This document shows, one piece after another, positions 1 through 6,490 of a stretch of 8,091 bases of DNA. Both the position numbers and the translations under genes were made by a program. Under the pieces are notes generated by a model that saw nothing but the letters and a program-made list of their open reading frames with translations, made no database searches and was not told the origin of the DNA. The DNA lies in contig JAUXBQ010000114.1 of assembly GCA_030619365.1 (NCBI GenBank), positions 1-8,091 of the forward strand. Reading direction: 5' to 3'. Source of the DNA: a candidate division FCPU426 bacterium (lineage in GTDB: Bacteria; Oederibacteriota; JAAXVQ01; JAUVAV01). How positions within the stretch are numbered: position 1 is the first letter of the stretch; each line of letters starts with the position of its first letter.

Positions 1-17
1 CGCAATCAGGAATCAAG

Positions 18-57
18 TGCCACGTTCGACCTTGTGTCGGGCGTGGTATTTGTTTTT
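18..57 (+). terminator. Probable intrinsic terminator of an upstream gene
   Basis: Bases 20-30 pair with 36-46 as an 11-bp stem (two G-U pairs) around a 5-nt loop, CTTGT. Two more pairs (18-48 and 19-47, one of them G-U) extend it. A T-rich run (49-57, TTTGTTTTT) follows at once. The T-run lies only on the right side, so the terminator would act on + strand transcription, ending a gene that lies mostly or wholly before the window. No coding sequence can be supported in bases 1-60. Confidence 0.6.
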
Positions 58-70
58 AAAATAAAAAGCA

Positions 71-180
71 GCCACCAAGACACGAAGGCACGAAAAAAGA
101 ATAAGTAAGGAATAATTATTATTTTTTGTTTAAAAAAACAATAAAGAATGTTTTCCTTGGTGTCTTGGTGTCTTCGTGGC
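71..180. repeat. Inverted pair of octamer-periodic repeats flanking an AT-rich core
   Basis: The left arm (71-98) and the reverse complement of the right arm (153-180) match at most positions. Each arm reads GC, then three 8-nt units of the form CAC(C/G)AAG(A/G), then an A-rich end. The left units start at 73, 81 and 89 (the third is degraded to CACGAAAA). On the minus strand the right units occupy 178-171, 170-163 and 162-155. The 50-nt core (101-150) is AT-rich, unlike the rest of the window, and contains a small palindrome, TTGTTT-AAAA-AAACAA. No open reading frame of note lies inside. From memory, similar CACCAAG/CACGAAG strings recur between genes in many bacterial genomes. A non-coding dispersed element (MITE-like or REP-like) is therefore likely, but copy number cannot be judged here. 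A T8 run (183-190) follows the right arm. Confidence 0.6.
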
Positions 181-208
181 AATTTTTTTTAGGGTTTTAG
201 GAGTCGGA

Positions 209-1246
209 ATGAAGATTTTAGGCATTGAAACATCCTGCGATGAAACCGCGGCCGCGGTCGTCACGGATCAGCGTGAAGTCCTGTCTTCGGTGGTGGCCTC
301 GCAGTTGAACGTGCACGCGCCTTATGGCGGGGTGGTGCCGGAATTGGCCTCGCGGCAGCACGTGCGGGACCTGCCGCGCATCGCGGCCGAAGCCCTGAGC
401 CGTGCCCATCTCTCCTGGTCGGACGTGGACGGGATCGCCGCCACCCACGGGCCGGGTCTCATGGGCGCGCTCCTGATCGGTTTGACCTGGGCTAAGGCCG
501 CGGCCTGGGCGCGGGGCCTGCCTTTCATCGGCGTGAACCACCTGGAAGGGCATTTACTGGCCTGCGAATTGAATCACTCCCTCCTGCCTTATCCCTTTAT
601 CGGCCTGGTGGCTTCGGGTGGGCATACCAGCCTGTATTACGTGGCTGCCGGGGACCCGCCGTCCTATGAACTACTGGCCCGCACCCGGGATGACGCGGTG
701 GGCGAAGCGTTTGACAAGGTGGCCAAATTGCTGGGTTTGCCTTACCCCGGCGGGCCGGCCATTGAAAAAGCCGCACAGGAACAGCCGACCGTCAACACGG
801 TCCGCTTTACCTTGCCGAAAATGAAGGATGGTTCGCTGGATTTTTCCTATTCAGGGTTGAAGACCGCGGTCCGATATCTGCTCGCCAAGCAGGACAGCCG
901 GACCGTGCCCCTGACCGTGGCCGAGATCGCGACGGCTTTTCAGCGCACCATTATTCAGGACTTACTCGCCAAGGCCCTGGCCGCCGCGCGCCGGCGTCCG
1001 GTCCAGGCCCTGGTCTTAACCGGCGGCGTGGCCGCCAACCGCCCGCTGCGCGAGGCGTTCGCACGGGCCGCGCACGAAAACCATTTGCCTTTTTTCTGCC
1101 CGCCCGTTGAATGGTGCACGGATAACGCCGCCATGATCGCGGCGGTGGGAGCGCGTCATCTGGCCGTTGGCCAACGCTCCGGCTGGGACCTGCCGGCTGT
1201 GCCCAACCTGGAATTGGCGGTTTTGGCGAAAACCGGGGCGGAGTAA
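209..1246 (+). CDS. tsaD: tRNA N6-adenosine threonylcarbamoyltransferase TsaD
   Basis: TsaD transfers the threonylcarbamoyl group from threonylcarbamoyl-AMP to A37 of ANN-decoding tRNAs, with TsaB and TsaE, in the cytoplasm. The 345-residue product is close to the usual family length (about 340). Visible motifs are the N-terminal ASKHA phosphate motif GIETSCDETAAAVV (5-18), the metal-binding NHLEGH (His111, His115), SGGHT (136-140), the DDAVGEAFDKVAKLLG block (161-176), YSGLKTA (214-220), GGVAANRPLR (272-281) and the third metal ligand Asp305 in CTDNAAM. I chose ATG 209 because AGGAG (199-203) lies 5 nt upstream and MKILGIETSCDE matches the family N-terminus. An in-frame GTG at 176 would begin inside the repeat and add 11 atypical residues. 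dusB follows after 3 nt, so the two are almost certainly co-transcribed. All catalytic positions look intact. Confidence 0.97.
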   Translation: MKILGIETSCDETAAAVVTDQREVLSSVVASQLNVHAPYGGVVPELASRQHVRDLPRIAAEALSRAHLSWSDVDGIAATHGPGLMGALLIGLTWAKAAAWARGLPFIGVNHLEGHLLACELNHSLLPYPFIGLVASGGHTSLYYVAAGDPPSYELLARTRDDAVGEAFDKVAKLLGLPYPGGPAIEKAAQEQPTVNTVRFTLPKMKDGSLDFSYSGLKTAVRYLLAKQDSRTVPLTVAEIATAFQRTIIQDLLAKALAAARRRPVQALVLTGGVAANRPLREAFARAAHENHLPFFCPPVEWCTDNAAMIAAVGARHLAVGQRSGWDLPAVPNLELAVLAKTGAE

Positions 1247-1249
1247 CAC

Positions 1250-2218
1250 GTGAAGATCGGCGGCTTGGCATTGGACGGTCCGGCGGTCCTGGCGCCCCTG
1301 GCCGGTATCGGCAACCTGCCGTTCCGCCTGTTGTGCCGGCGTTTCGGCGCGGCCTTGGTGAGTTCGGAAATGATGAGCTGCCACGGTCTGGTCCGTGGGC
1401 AGGGCCAGACCCTGCGCATGCTGGCCACGGATCCGGCGGAACGCCCGGTCTCCTTTCAGTTGTTTGGGGCGGATCCGGCGGTCATGGCCGAGGCCAGTGT
1501 ATTGTTGGCGGAATCCGGGGCTGACGTGGTGGATTTGAATTTCGGCTGCCCGGTTCCCAAGGTGGTCCGGCATCGCGGCGGGGCGGCCCTGCTCAAGGAG
1601 CCGGACTTGCTGGAGGCCGTAGTCGCGGCCTGCGTTAAACAATGCCCTTGCCCGGTCACCGTGAAAATCCGGTCCGGCTGGGACGAGCGCCAGATAAACG
1701 CGCTGGAAATCGCCCGGCGCGTGGAGGCGGCTGGCGCCGCGGCGCTTACCATCCACGCCCGTACGCGGAGCCAGAAGTTTGAGGGAAGGGCAGAGTGGCA
1801 CGTCATTACCGACGTGGTGCGGTCCGTGCGCATACCGGTGATCGGCAACGGCGACGTATTTTCCGGGCCAGACGCCCGGGCCATGCTGGAACAGACCGGG
1901 TGCGCGGGCGTCATGATCGGCCGGGGCGCCCTGGGGCGGCCCTGGATCTTTCGGAGTATCCGGCACTTTTTAACGACCGGTGAGGAATTGAGCGAACCAA
2001 CGCTGCCCGAACGGGTGGAGGTCATACGGGAGCATTATCAAGGCCTGAAGAACCTGAAAGGGGAGAGAACCGGGCGTTTGGAAATGCGCAAGCATACGGC
2101 CTGGTATATCAAGAATTTGCCGGGAGCGGCCGCTATCCGGCGCCGGGTCAATTCCTGCGAGAGCGAAGAAGCGTACCTGTCCTTACTCGCGGAGCTGGCT
2201 TCGGGTTCCCTTTCTTGA
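1250..2218 (+). CDS. dusB: tRNA-dihydrouridine synthase, DusB type
   Basis: This FMN- and NADPH-dependent enzyme reduces uridines in the tRNA D-loop to dihydrouridine. The 322-residue product has the normal length and an N-terminal TIM barrel: LAPLAGIGNLPFR (14-26) at the FMN site, DLNFGCPVPK (95-104) with catalytic Cys100, VKIRSGW (138-144), TIHARTR (167-173), the FMN phosphate segments IGNGD (198-202) and MIGRGALGRPWIF (222-234), then the helical tRNA-binding C-terminal domain (about 245-322). The MKIG start, ITD-like GIGN loop and C-terminal layout fit DusB rather than DusA or DusC. This subfamily call rests on recalled family sequences. The start is GTG 1250, with GGAG (1240-1243) overlapping the tsaD stop codon, which suggests translational coupling. 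The TGA stop lies inside the -35 box of the next gene's promoter. All key residues are present. Confidence 0.95.
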   Translation: MKIGGLALDGPAVLAPLAGIGNLPFRLLCRRFGAALVSSEMMSCHGLVRGQGQTLRMLATDPAERPVSFQLFGADPAVMAEASVLLAESGADVVDLNFGCPVPKVVRHRGGAALLKEPDLLEAVVAACVKQCPCPVTVKIRSGWDERQINALEIARRVEAAGAAALTIHARTRSQKFEGRAEWHVITDVVRSVRIPVIGNGDVFSGPDARAMLEQTGCAGVMIGRGALGRPWIFRSIRHFLTTGEELSEPTLPERVEVIREHYQGLKNLKGERTGRLEMRKHTAWYIKNLPGAAAIRRRVNSCESEEAYLSLLAELASGSLS

Positions 2219-2243
2219 CAAGGGTTGGTGGATTTGCTACCGT
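2215..2243 (+). promoter_or_regulatory. Sigma-70-type promoter for the TPR lipoprotein gene
   Basis: A perfect -35 box TTGACA (2215-2220), a 17-nt spacer and an extended -10, TGC-TACCGT (-10 at 2238-2243), are visible. The -10 matches the consensus at only three of six bases (first, second and last), but the TG of the extended element compensates. Transcription would start near 2250, giving a leader of about 68 nt to ATG 2318. The -35 contains the dusB stop codon TGA (2216-2218). No terminator separates dusB from this gene, so read-through is also possible. Confidence 0.55.
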
Positions 2244-2317
2244 AGAAGCGCCTCATGCCGACGGCCAGGCGATAAACCAAAGTAAATCAGGCCATCCTCC
2301 GAAACGGGATTTTATTC

Positions 2318-3193
2318 ATGCCAGCATTCGCCTTATTGCCGAATAAACAACAGTCCTGGCGCACGCTGGTCTTGTTCGCGCTGGTCCTGCTGACCGGCTG
2401 CGCCTCGCTGGGGGGCCATTTTCAACGGGCCCAGGAGTATCAGGCCGACGGCAAAGTGGACGAGTCCATTGCGGCGTACTATCGCGCCCGGGAAGAGCAG
2501 CCCGGGCGGCCTGAGGTGCATCTGGGACTGGCCGACGTTTTGGAAACCAAAGGCCTGCTGGACGAGTCCGTTCGGGTTCTGGAAAAAGCCCGCGCCGAGT
2601 TGGGTGACCAGGCCGTTGCCATCCAACCGCGCCTGGCGGACGCGTACTTCAAGCGCGGTCTGGCCTATCGCCAAGACGGCAAGATCAGCGACGCGTACGA
2701 AGCCTGGCAAAAAGCCCTGCAAGTGCAACCAGAGCACTTGGAAGCCAATGCCCAGCTGGCCAAACTCTATTCGGACCGGGGCGAGGACGACAAGGCCGCT
2801 TCTCAGTATCAGCGGATCACGCAGTCGCGGCCGCGTGATACCGAAGCGCATCAATCCCTCGGCCTGGTGTATTACAAGCAGGGGAAATTCGACCAGGCGG
2901 TCAACGAGTTCCAGCAGGTCTTGCGTCTGAACCCCCGCGACGCCAAGGCGTACAACAACCTGGGCAGTGTGTATCTTAAAACCGGGCGTCTGGAAGACGC
3001 CATCACGGCCTTTGAACAAGCCACCAGCTTGGATCCCGGGCTGGCCGTGGCTCATAATAACTGGGGAACGGCTTTTTTTAAGCAGGGGCGTTATCAGCGC
3101 GCCCGCCAGGAATGGGAATTGGCCCTGAAATTGAATCCCACGGACGCCATTGTTCAGCGCAATTTACTGACCCTGGAGCGCTTGGGATACTGA
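2318..3193 (+). CDS. TPR-repeat lipoprotein (seven tetratricopeptide repeats)
   Basis: The 291-residue product begins with a lipoprotein signal peptide: a basic stretch (NKQQSWR, 9-15), a hydrophobic core (17-25) and the lipobox LTGC, with Cys28 the expected lipidated residue. After it come seven consecutive 34-residue TPR units, at about 33-66, 67-100, 107-142, 143-176, 177-210, 211-244 and 245-278. Units 5-7 are the most canonical, each with a G-x-x-Y/F-x-x-x-G-x-x-x-x-A pattern and a closing (L/D)(N/D)P. A membrane-anchored protein-interaction scaffold outside the cytoplasm is expected. Comparable TPR lipoproteins act in pilus assembly (PilF/PilW), outer-membrane biogenesis (NlpI-like) or cell-surface complexes, but nothing here decides among them. 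The ribosome binding site is weak: ACGGGA about 12 nt upstream is the only purine patch. The gene has its own promoter (2215-2243) and is followed by a 184-nt gap with repeats, so it may be monocistronic. Confidence 0.9.
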   Translation: MPAFALLPNKQQSWRTLVLFALVLLTGCASLGGHFQRAQEYQADGKVDESIAAYYRAREEQPGRPEVHLGLADVLETKGLLDESVRVLEKARAELGDQAVAIQPRLADAYFKRGLAYRQDGKISDAYEAWQKALQVQPEHLEANAQLAKLYSDRGEDDKAASQYQRITQSRPRDTEAHQSLGLVYYKQGKFDQAVNEFQQVLRLNPRDAKAYNNLGSVYLKTGRLEDAITAFEQATSLDPGLAVAHNNWGTAFFKQGRYQRARQEWELALKLNPTDAIVQRNLLTLERLGY

Positions 3194-3238
3194 GAATACC
3201 GCTCGCGCTAAGGCCGTGATACGCTTCAATATACGAAG

Positions 3239-3266
3239 GAATCCCCGGACTTTAGTTCGGGGTTAC
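3239..3266. repeat. Hairpin after the TPR lipoprotein gene
   Basis: CCCCGGAC (3243-3250) pairs with GTTCGGGG (3255-3262), giving 8 bp with one G-U and a TTTA loop. A few outer pairs (GG with CC at the ends) extend it imperfectly to 3239-3266. No T-run follows on the + strand, so it is not a standard intrinsic terminator. It could still protect the 3' end of the lipoprotein mRNA or be a dispersed palindromic repeat. It sits a few bases before a second, unrelated hairpin. Confidence 0.5.
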
Positions 3267-3269
3267 CGC

Positions 3270-3310
3270 ATCCCCTCTCCCTTTTAGGGAGAGGGATAAA
3301 GGGTGAGGGT
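3270..3310. repeat. REP-like hairpin, CCCTCTCCC...GGGAGAGGG with AGGGTGAGGG tail
   Basis: The left arm (3270-3281) pairs with GGGAGAGGGAT (3287-3297) over 11 bp with one bulged C. The short loop TTTTA can close by one more pair. The tail AAAGGGTGAGGG (3298-3309) follows. On the minus strand this reads CCCTCACCCTTT, then TCCCTCTCCC, and the hairpin. From memory, this pattern recurs between genes in a wide range of bacterial genomes, so I call it a dispersed palindromic repeat. There is no T-run for termination. Confidence 0.55.
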
Positions 3311-3377
3311 TACCTGAATACTCCGCACGAAAGTAGCGGGGATGATTTATAAGCCATAGCCCACAGACGAGGACACC

Positions 3378-4688
3378 ATGAACCTAAGTGAAAACAAACC
3401 CGAATCCAGCGGCTCGCCCGCGCCGGAGAATCAGCCCGGTCCCAAACGCCCGCGCCGCCGTTCCCGGAGGTCTTCCTCCCGGCGCAGGCAGCGCCGGCGC
3501 ACCCAGCCGGGCGGCGGGCCGACGGCCGCCGCGCCGGCCAAAAACGGGGGAGACGCCGTTGCGCCGCCTCCAGTGACCGCCGCGCCGGCCCCGGAGGAAG
3601 CCACGGCTCCAGGGGAATTGCCAATAAAACCGGCTGACCAGCCCGCTTCCGGGGACAGGGGAGAAGCGCCTGTTGTGCCCCAGGATAATCAAGAGCAGCC
3701 TTTCCCGCCGGCCAGTACGACCATAGCCGCCTCCGGCGAAGAACGACAAGCGTCTCCCACAAAGACCAGCGCTCCCATTCGGCAGCCGGGACGGGAACAC
3801 GGCCGGTCCCCAACGGCTGTTCGCGACCCGGAAGTCTTGCCCGAATGGTTTGAAGCCGAATCCTCCCCGGGCGGGATAAAAAGTTTGAAATTTCCCGGAC
3901 TGGATACCGGCCGGGTGCGCGCGCGCCTGGTCACGTTCATCCGCGAAGCCACGGAACACGCCGGACGGTCCAAGGCCGTGTTGGGATTATCCGGGGGAGT
4001 GGATTCCGCCGTGGTCGCAAGTCTGCTGGTGGAAGCGCTGGGGCGGGAGCGGGTCTGTCTGTTCTTTTTCATCGAGGCGGACAAAACCGGACACGAACGA
4101 AGCCGGGCGGACCTGACGGCGCGCCTGCTCAGGTGCAGCCTGGAAGTCCAGGATTTGCGGCCGGCGGTGAAAACCTTGGTTTCCCGGCCGGGCAATCCCA
4201 CGGGCCGGAACTGGAAAGACCGGTTGGCGCGCGTCCGCATGGCCGCACTCTACAACCTGGCGGAAATGCGGCAGGCCGTGATAGTGGGGAGCGTCAACAA
4301 AACCAAGCGCTGGCTGGGCGCCGCGACCCCGCACGGCGATCTGGCCTATGATTTCAATCCGATCGGCGATTTGTACCAGACCCAGGTGGTGGAACTGGCT
4401 CGGGCCCTGCGAGTGCCCAAACCGGTCATGGAAAGAGAGCGCTCGGTTCCGTACGGGCAGCAGCCCGCCAGCGGTCAGAAATCAGCGGCCACCTGGCGGG
4501 AAGTGGACTACTACCTGTACCAGATGCTGGACGTGAAAATATCGCTTTCGCATTTGCAAAAAATCGGGGTCAACCAGGAAAAGCTGCGGTGGCTCTACCA
4601 ACAGGTTAGAAATTCGGCCGGGCACCGGCAACCGGCTCCCACGGCCGACCTGCAGTCCGCTTACGTGCCGCGCTCAGGCGGTATGTAA
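3378..4688 (+). CDS. Divergent NAD+ synthase (NadE)-like protein with long disordered Arg/Pro/Ala-rich N-terminus
   Basis: The 436-residue product has two parts. Residues 1-155 are low-complexity (Pro, Ala, Arg, Gln, Glu), with a strongly basic patch at 23-41 holding RPRRRSRR and SSSRRRQRRR, and are probably disordered. Residues about 165-425 look like an ammonia-dependent NAD synthetase, an adenine-nucleotide alpha-hydrolase fold that amidates deamido-NAD using ATP. They show the ATP pyrophosphatase loop LSGGVDSAVV (204-213), NWKDRLARVRM (278-288), GSVNK (304-308) and FNPIGDLYQTQVVELA (326-341). Several family positions differ: the usual Glu after GTxNK(S/T) is Lys310, FTKYGD is replaced by ATPHGD (316-321), and the deamido-NAD loop normally ending GQTDE reads PYGQQPASGQKSAATW (358-373), lacking the acidic pair. 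NAD synthesis is thus uncertain; a repurposed or inactive relative is possible. Start ATG 3378 has GAGGA (3369-3373). The next gene starts 19 nt downstream. Confidence 0.8.
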   Translation: MNLSENKPESSGSPAPENQPGPKRPRRRSRRSSSRRRQRRRTQPGGGPTAAAPAKNGGDAVAPPPVTAAPAPEEATAPGELPIKPADQPASGDRGEAPVVPQDNQEQPFPPASTTIAASGEERQASPTKTSAPIRQPGREHGRSPTAVRDPEVLPEWFEAESSPGGIKSLKFPGLDTGRVRARLVTFIREATEHAGRSKAVLGLSGGVDSAVVASLLVEALGRERVCLFFFIEADKTGHERSRADLTARLLRCSLEVQDLRPAVKTLVSRPGNPTGRNWKDRLARVRMAALYNLAEMRQAVIVGSVNKTKRWLGAATPHGDLAYDFNPIGDLYQTQVVELARALRVPKPVMERERSVPYGQQPASGQKSAATWREVDYYLYQMLDVKISLSHLQKIGVNQEKLRWLYQQVRNSAGHRQPAPTADLQSAYVPRSGGM

Positions 4689-4707
4689 GGACAGGGGGGA
4701 GGGAAAC

Positions 4708-5190
4708 ATGGGCCGCCAACAAAAAGCCAAGCACGAACGACATGCGGGAAAGGACCACAAACACCAAGCCGTCCCGCCCCGCGCGCAGGACTGGCTGGGG
4801 TGGCTCATCGGCGGCGTGGTGGTATTCGGCCTGCTGATCGCGGCCCTGGTAATCTATATCCAGGCCAACCAGGCCCATTTTCTGAAAATCAGCGTAGTAA
4901 CCTCCGTCCAAAAAATTCAAACCGACCTGTCCCGCGCGCGCGGTGCGTTCACGCTTGACGAAAACACCCGCCTGCGAAACATCCTAACGGAGATTGAGCG
5001 GCTCGCCACCGAGCGCGCCCTGGACCGCCAGCTCGGCGGGCATCTCATGTTCGTCCTGCAAGTGGCCAAGGAGATCGTGGCTTCAGGTAAATTCCAACCC
5101 GGCGAGTTGGAAAAAATGGAAATGCTGTTGCGGGAAGCCCAACGGCGACTGGACGCAACTTCACCGCCGCGGGGCCAACCCGGGCCATGA
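4708..5190 (+). CDS. Small single-pass membrane protein of unknown function
   Basis: I do not recognise this 160-residue protein. The N-terminus (1-28) is rich in Lys, His, Arg and Gln. One clear membrane segment follows at about 29-51 (WLGWLIGGVVVFGLLIAALV at its core). The rest (57-150) is charged and looks largely helical, with a possible amphipathic or coiled-coil stretch at 65-105 and a second helix near 133-149. A Pro/Gly tail ends it. The basic N-terminus suggests N-in topology with the helical part outside the cytoplasm, by the positive-inside rule. A strong ribosome binding site (GGGGGAGGG, 4695-4703) lies just before ATG 4708. The stop TGA overlaps the rsmI start in ATGA (5187-5190), implying translational coupling. 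There is no signal-peptidase site and no catalytic motif, so a structural or adaptor role is only a guess. Confidence 0.8.
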   Translation: MGRQQKAKHERHAGKDHKHQAVPPRAQDWLGWLIGGVVVFGLLIAALVIYIQANQAHFLKISVVTSVQKIQTDLSRARGAFTLDENTRLRNILTEIERLATERALDRQLGGHLMFVLQVAKEIVASGKFQPGELEKMEMLLREAQRRLDATSPPRGQPGP

Positions 5191-6077
5191 GCGGCCAAGC
5201 TGCCGGTCGCCCCGTGCCGGGCCTCGAGCACGAAAAACACGGGGGGCCGGGCACGCTGATCGTGGTGGCCACGCCGATCGGCAACCTGGAAGACCTTACC
5301 CTGCGCGCGCTACGGCGCCTCCGGGAAGCGGATATGATCCTGGCCGAGGACACGCGCCGCACCCGCAAGCTGATGAGTCATTACGACATCTCCTGCCCGG
5401 TGGTCAGTTACTACCAGGAGGTCGAGCGGCAAAAAGCGCCGGATTTGCTGCGGCAGCTTCGGTCCGGCCGGCACCTGGCCTTGGTCACGGACGCCGGGAC
5501 CCCGGGCATATCCGACCCGGGGACCTATCTCGTCAACCAGGCCCGGGAGAACGGCCTTCCGGTGGAAATCCTGCCCGGCGCCTCGGCCCTGGTGACGGCC
5601 CTGGCCGGCGCGGGCTTGCCGGCCGAGACATTTACCTTTATCGGGTTTTTGCCGCCTAAAGCCGGCGCCCGCAAACGGCAGCTGGAGCTTTTGAAATTCC
5701 GGGCGGAAACCCTGGTGTTTTTTATTTCACCCCACCGGCTGCGGGATGAGTTGGAGGACATGCTGTCCGCCTGGGGAGACCGGGAAGCAGGGTTGTGCCG
5801 GGAAATGACCAAAATTCATGAAGAATTCCTGCGCGCGCCACTCTCCCGCCTGGTCGAACTGGCTCCGGACAAGAGCCTGGGCGAAGCCACGCTGGTGGTC
5901 CGGGGCAGCACGGTCAGGGAAGCGGAGGTCTCCGAGGGGATTCAAGCCCATCTGGTCAGGCTGCAGGGGGAAGGGTTTTCTCTCAATCAGGCTGTGTCCC
6001 GGGTGGCCAAGCGGCGGGGTTTGCCCCGCTCGGAAGTGTACGTTCTGGCGCATCTTCTGAACAAGAAGTCAAATTGA
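5187..6077 (+). CDS. rsmI: 16S rRNA (cytidine1402-2'-O)-methyltransferase RsmI
   Basis: RsmI uses S-adenosylmethionine to methylate the 2'-OH of C1402 in the 30S decoding centre, which with RsmH fine-tunes start-codon choice and P-site fidelity. The 296-residue product shows the class III (tetrapyrrole-methylase-like) fold: GTLIVVATPIGNLEDLT (22-38), AEDTRRT (53-59), TDAGTPGISDPG (101-112) and PGASA (130-134), all nearly consensus, with ISPHR (180-184) and CREMTKIHEE (204-213) further on. The C-terminal part (about 250-294) fits the helical RsmI tail. About 20 residues precede the conserved GTLIVVATPIGN start, slightly more than usual. Start ATG 5187 overlaps the upstream stop, so this short N-terminal extension seems real, though an internal start is not excluded. 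The TGA stop lies in the -35 box of the next promoter. Confidence 0.96.
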   Translation: MSGQAAGRPVPGLEHEKHGGPGTLIVVATPIGNLEDLTLRALRRLREADMILAEDTRRTRKLMSHYDISCPVVSYYQEVERQKAPDLLRQLRSGRHLALVTDAGTPGISDPGTYLVNQARENGLPVEILPGASALVTALAGAGLPAETFTFIGFLPPKAGARKRQLELLKFRAETLVFFISPHRLRDELEDMLSAWGDREAGLCREMTKIHEEFLRAPLSRLVELAPDKSLGEATLVVRGSTVREAEVSEGIQAHLVRLQGEGFSLNQAVSRVAKRRGLPRSEVYVLAHLLNKKSN

Positions 6078-6102
6078 AAAAAAGCCCGTATTATGCTATA
6101 CT
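6074..6102 (+). promoter_or_regulatory. Strong sigma-70-type promoter for spoVS
   Basis: The -35 TTGAAA (6074-6079, five of six consensus bases), a 17-nt spacer and an extended -10, TGC-TATACT (-10 at 6097-6102, five of six), make this the best promoter in the window. Transcription would begin near 6109, leaving a leader of about 77 nt before ATG 6186. The -35 overlaps the rsmI stop TGA (6075-6077). The spoVS gene, and possibly the FtsH-like gene beyond it, would be transcribed from here. Confidence 0.75.
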
Positions 6103-6185
6103 TTTAAAAGAAAATCGAAGCCCGACCCAGGGTTGCACCCGGTTTATCCCGGTCAATAAAAACGCCGCAAAGGAGACATGCAGCC

Positions 6186-6464
6186 ATGCCACTGCTGACA
6201 CTGAAAGTTGCCGGGAAAAGCAACCCAGCCACCGTTGCAGGAGCGATTGCCAATAACATCCGGGAAGGCAAGGATATCGAGATGGTCGCCATGGGTCCGC
6301 AAAGCGTGAATCAGGCGATTAAAGCGATTACCATTTCCCGGTCTTACCTGGCGGATGACAAGATCGAGTTGACATTTCGGCCGGAATTCATGCACCTGGA
6401 GCTGGATGGAGAGCGCAAGAGCGCCATCAAGTTGGTTGTACTGACGCACAAAGTCGAAGGTTAG
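6186..6464 (+). CDS. spoVS: Stage V sporulation protein S (SpoVS) family, Alba-like
   Basis: The 92-residue product matches the SpoVS family over its whole length: LKVAGKSNPATVAGAIANNI (6-25) corresponds to the family's VSAKSxPxxVAGAIA start, then the AMGPQSVNQAIKAITISR core (35-52), a PEFMHLELDGERKSAIKLVV segment (66-85) and a short tail. SpoVS in Bacillus affects septation and spore coat formation, but the family also occurs in many non-sporulating phyla, where its role is unknown. Its Alba-like fold suggests nucleic acid binding. Start ATG 6186 has AGGAG (6171-6175) 10 nt upstream; the nearer ATG at 6178 is out of frame and soon stops. It has its own strong promoter (6074-6102) and lies 155 nt before the FtsH-like gene. 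The sequence holds no other sporulation gene. Confidence 0.9.
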   Translation: MPLLTLKVAGKSNPATVAGAIANNIREGKDIEMVAMGPQSVNQAIKAITISRSYLADDKIELTFRPEFMHLELDGERKSAIKLVVLTHKVEG

Positions 6465-6490
6465 GCAACCAGTCCATCCCTGTCGACACA

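Noticed and set aside
71..180. CRISPR-like array
   Set aside because: The repeats are 8 nt long, contiguous and inverted around an AT-rich core, with no spacers and no cas genes nearby.
176..208. Upstream GTG start for tsaD, adding 11 residues
   Set aside because: It begins inside the right arm of the repeat, has no ribosome binding site, and the residues are unlike the TsaD family; ATG 209 has AGGAG and the family N-terminus.
1016..1966. 316-codon open frame on the minus strand
   Set aside because: It lies opposite tsaD and dusB, both clear families, and its translation shows no recognisable motif. Long antisense frames are expected in GC-rich DNA.
2333..3055. 240-codon open frame on the minus strand
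   Set aside because: It is the antisense shadow of the TPR repeats, and its repetitive look comes from the repeats on the other strand.
3239..3310. Intrinsic terminator after the TPR lipoprotein gene
   Set aside because: Both stems are stable, but neither is followed by a run of Ts on the + strand; I list them as repeats.
6074..6256. Short + strand frame between rsmI and spoVS
   Set aside because: It covers the promoter and leader and overlaps spoVS out of frame, with no ribosome binding site at its start and no family resemblance.
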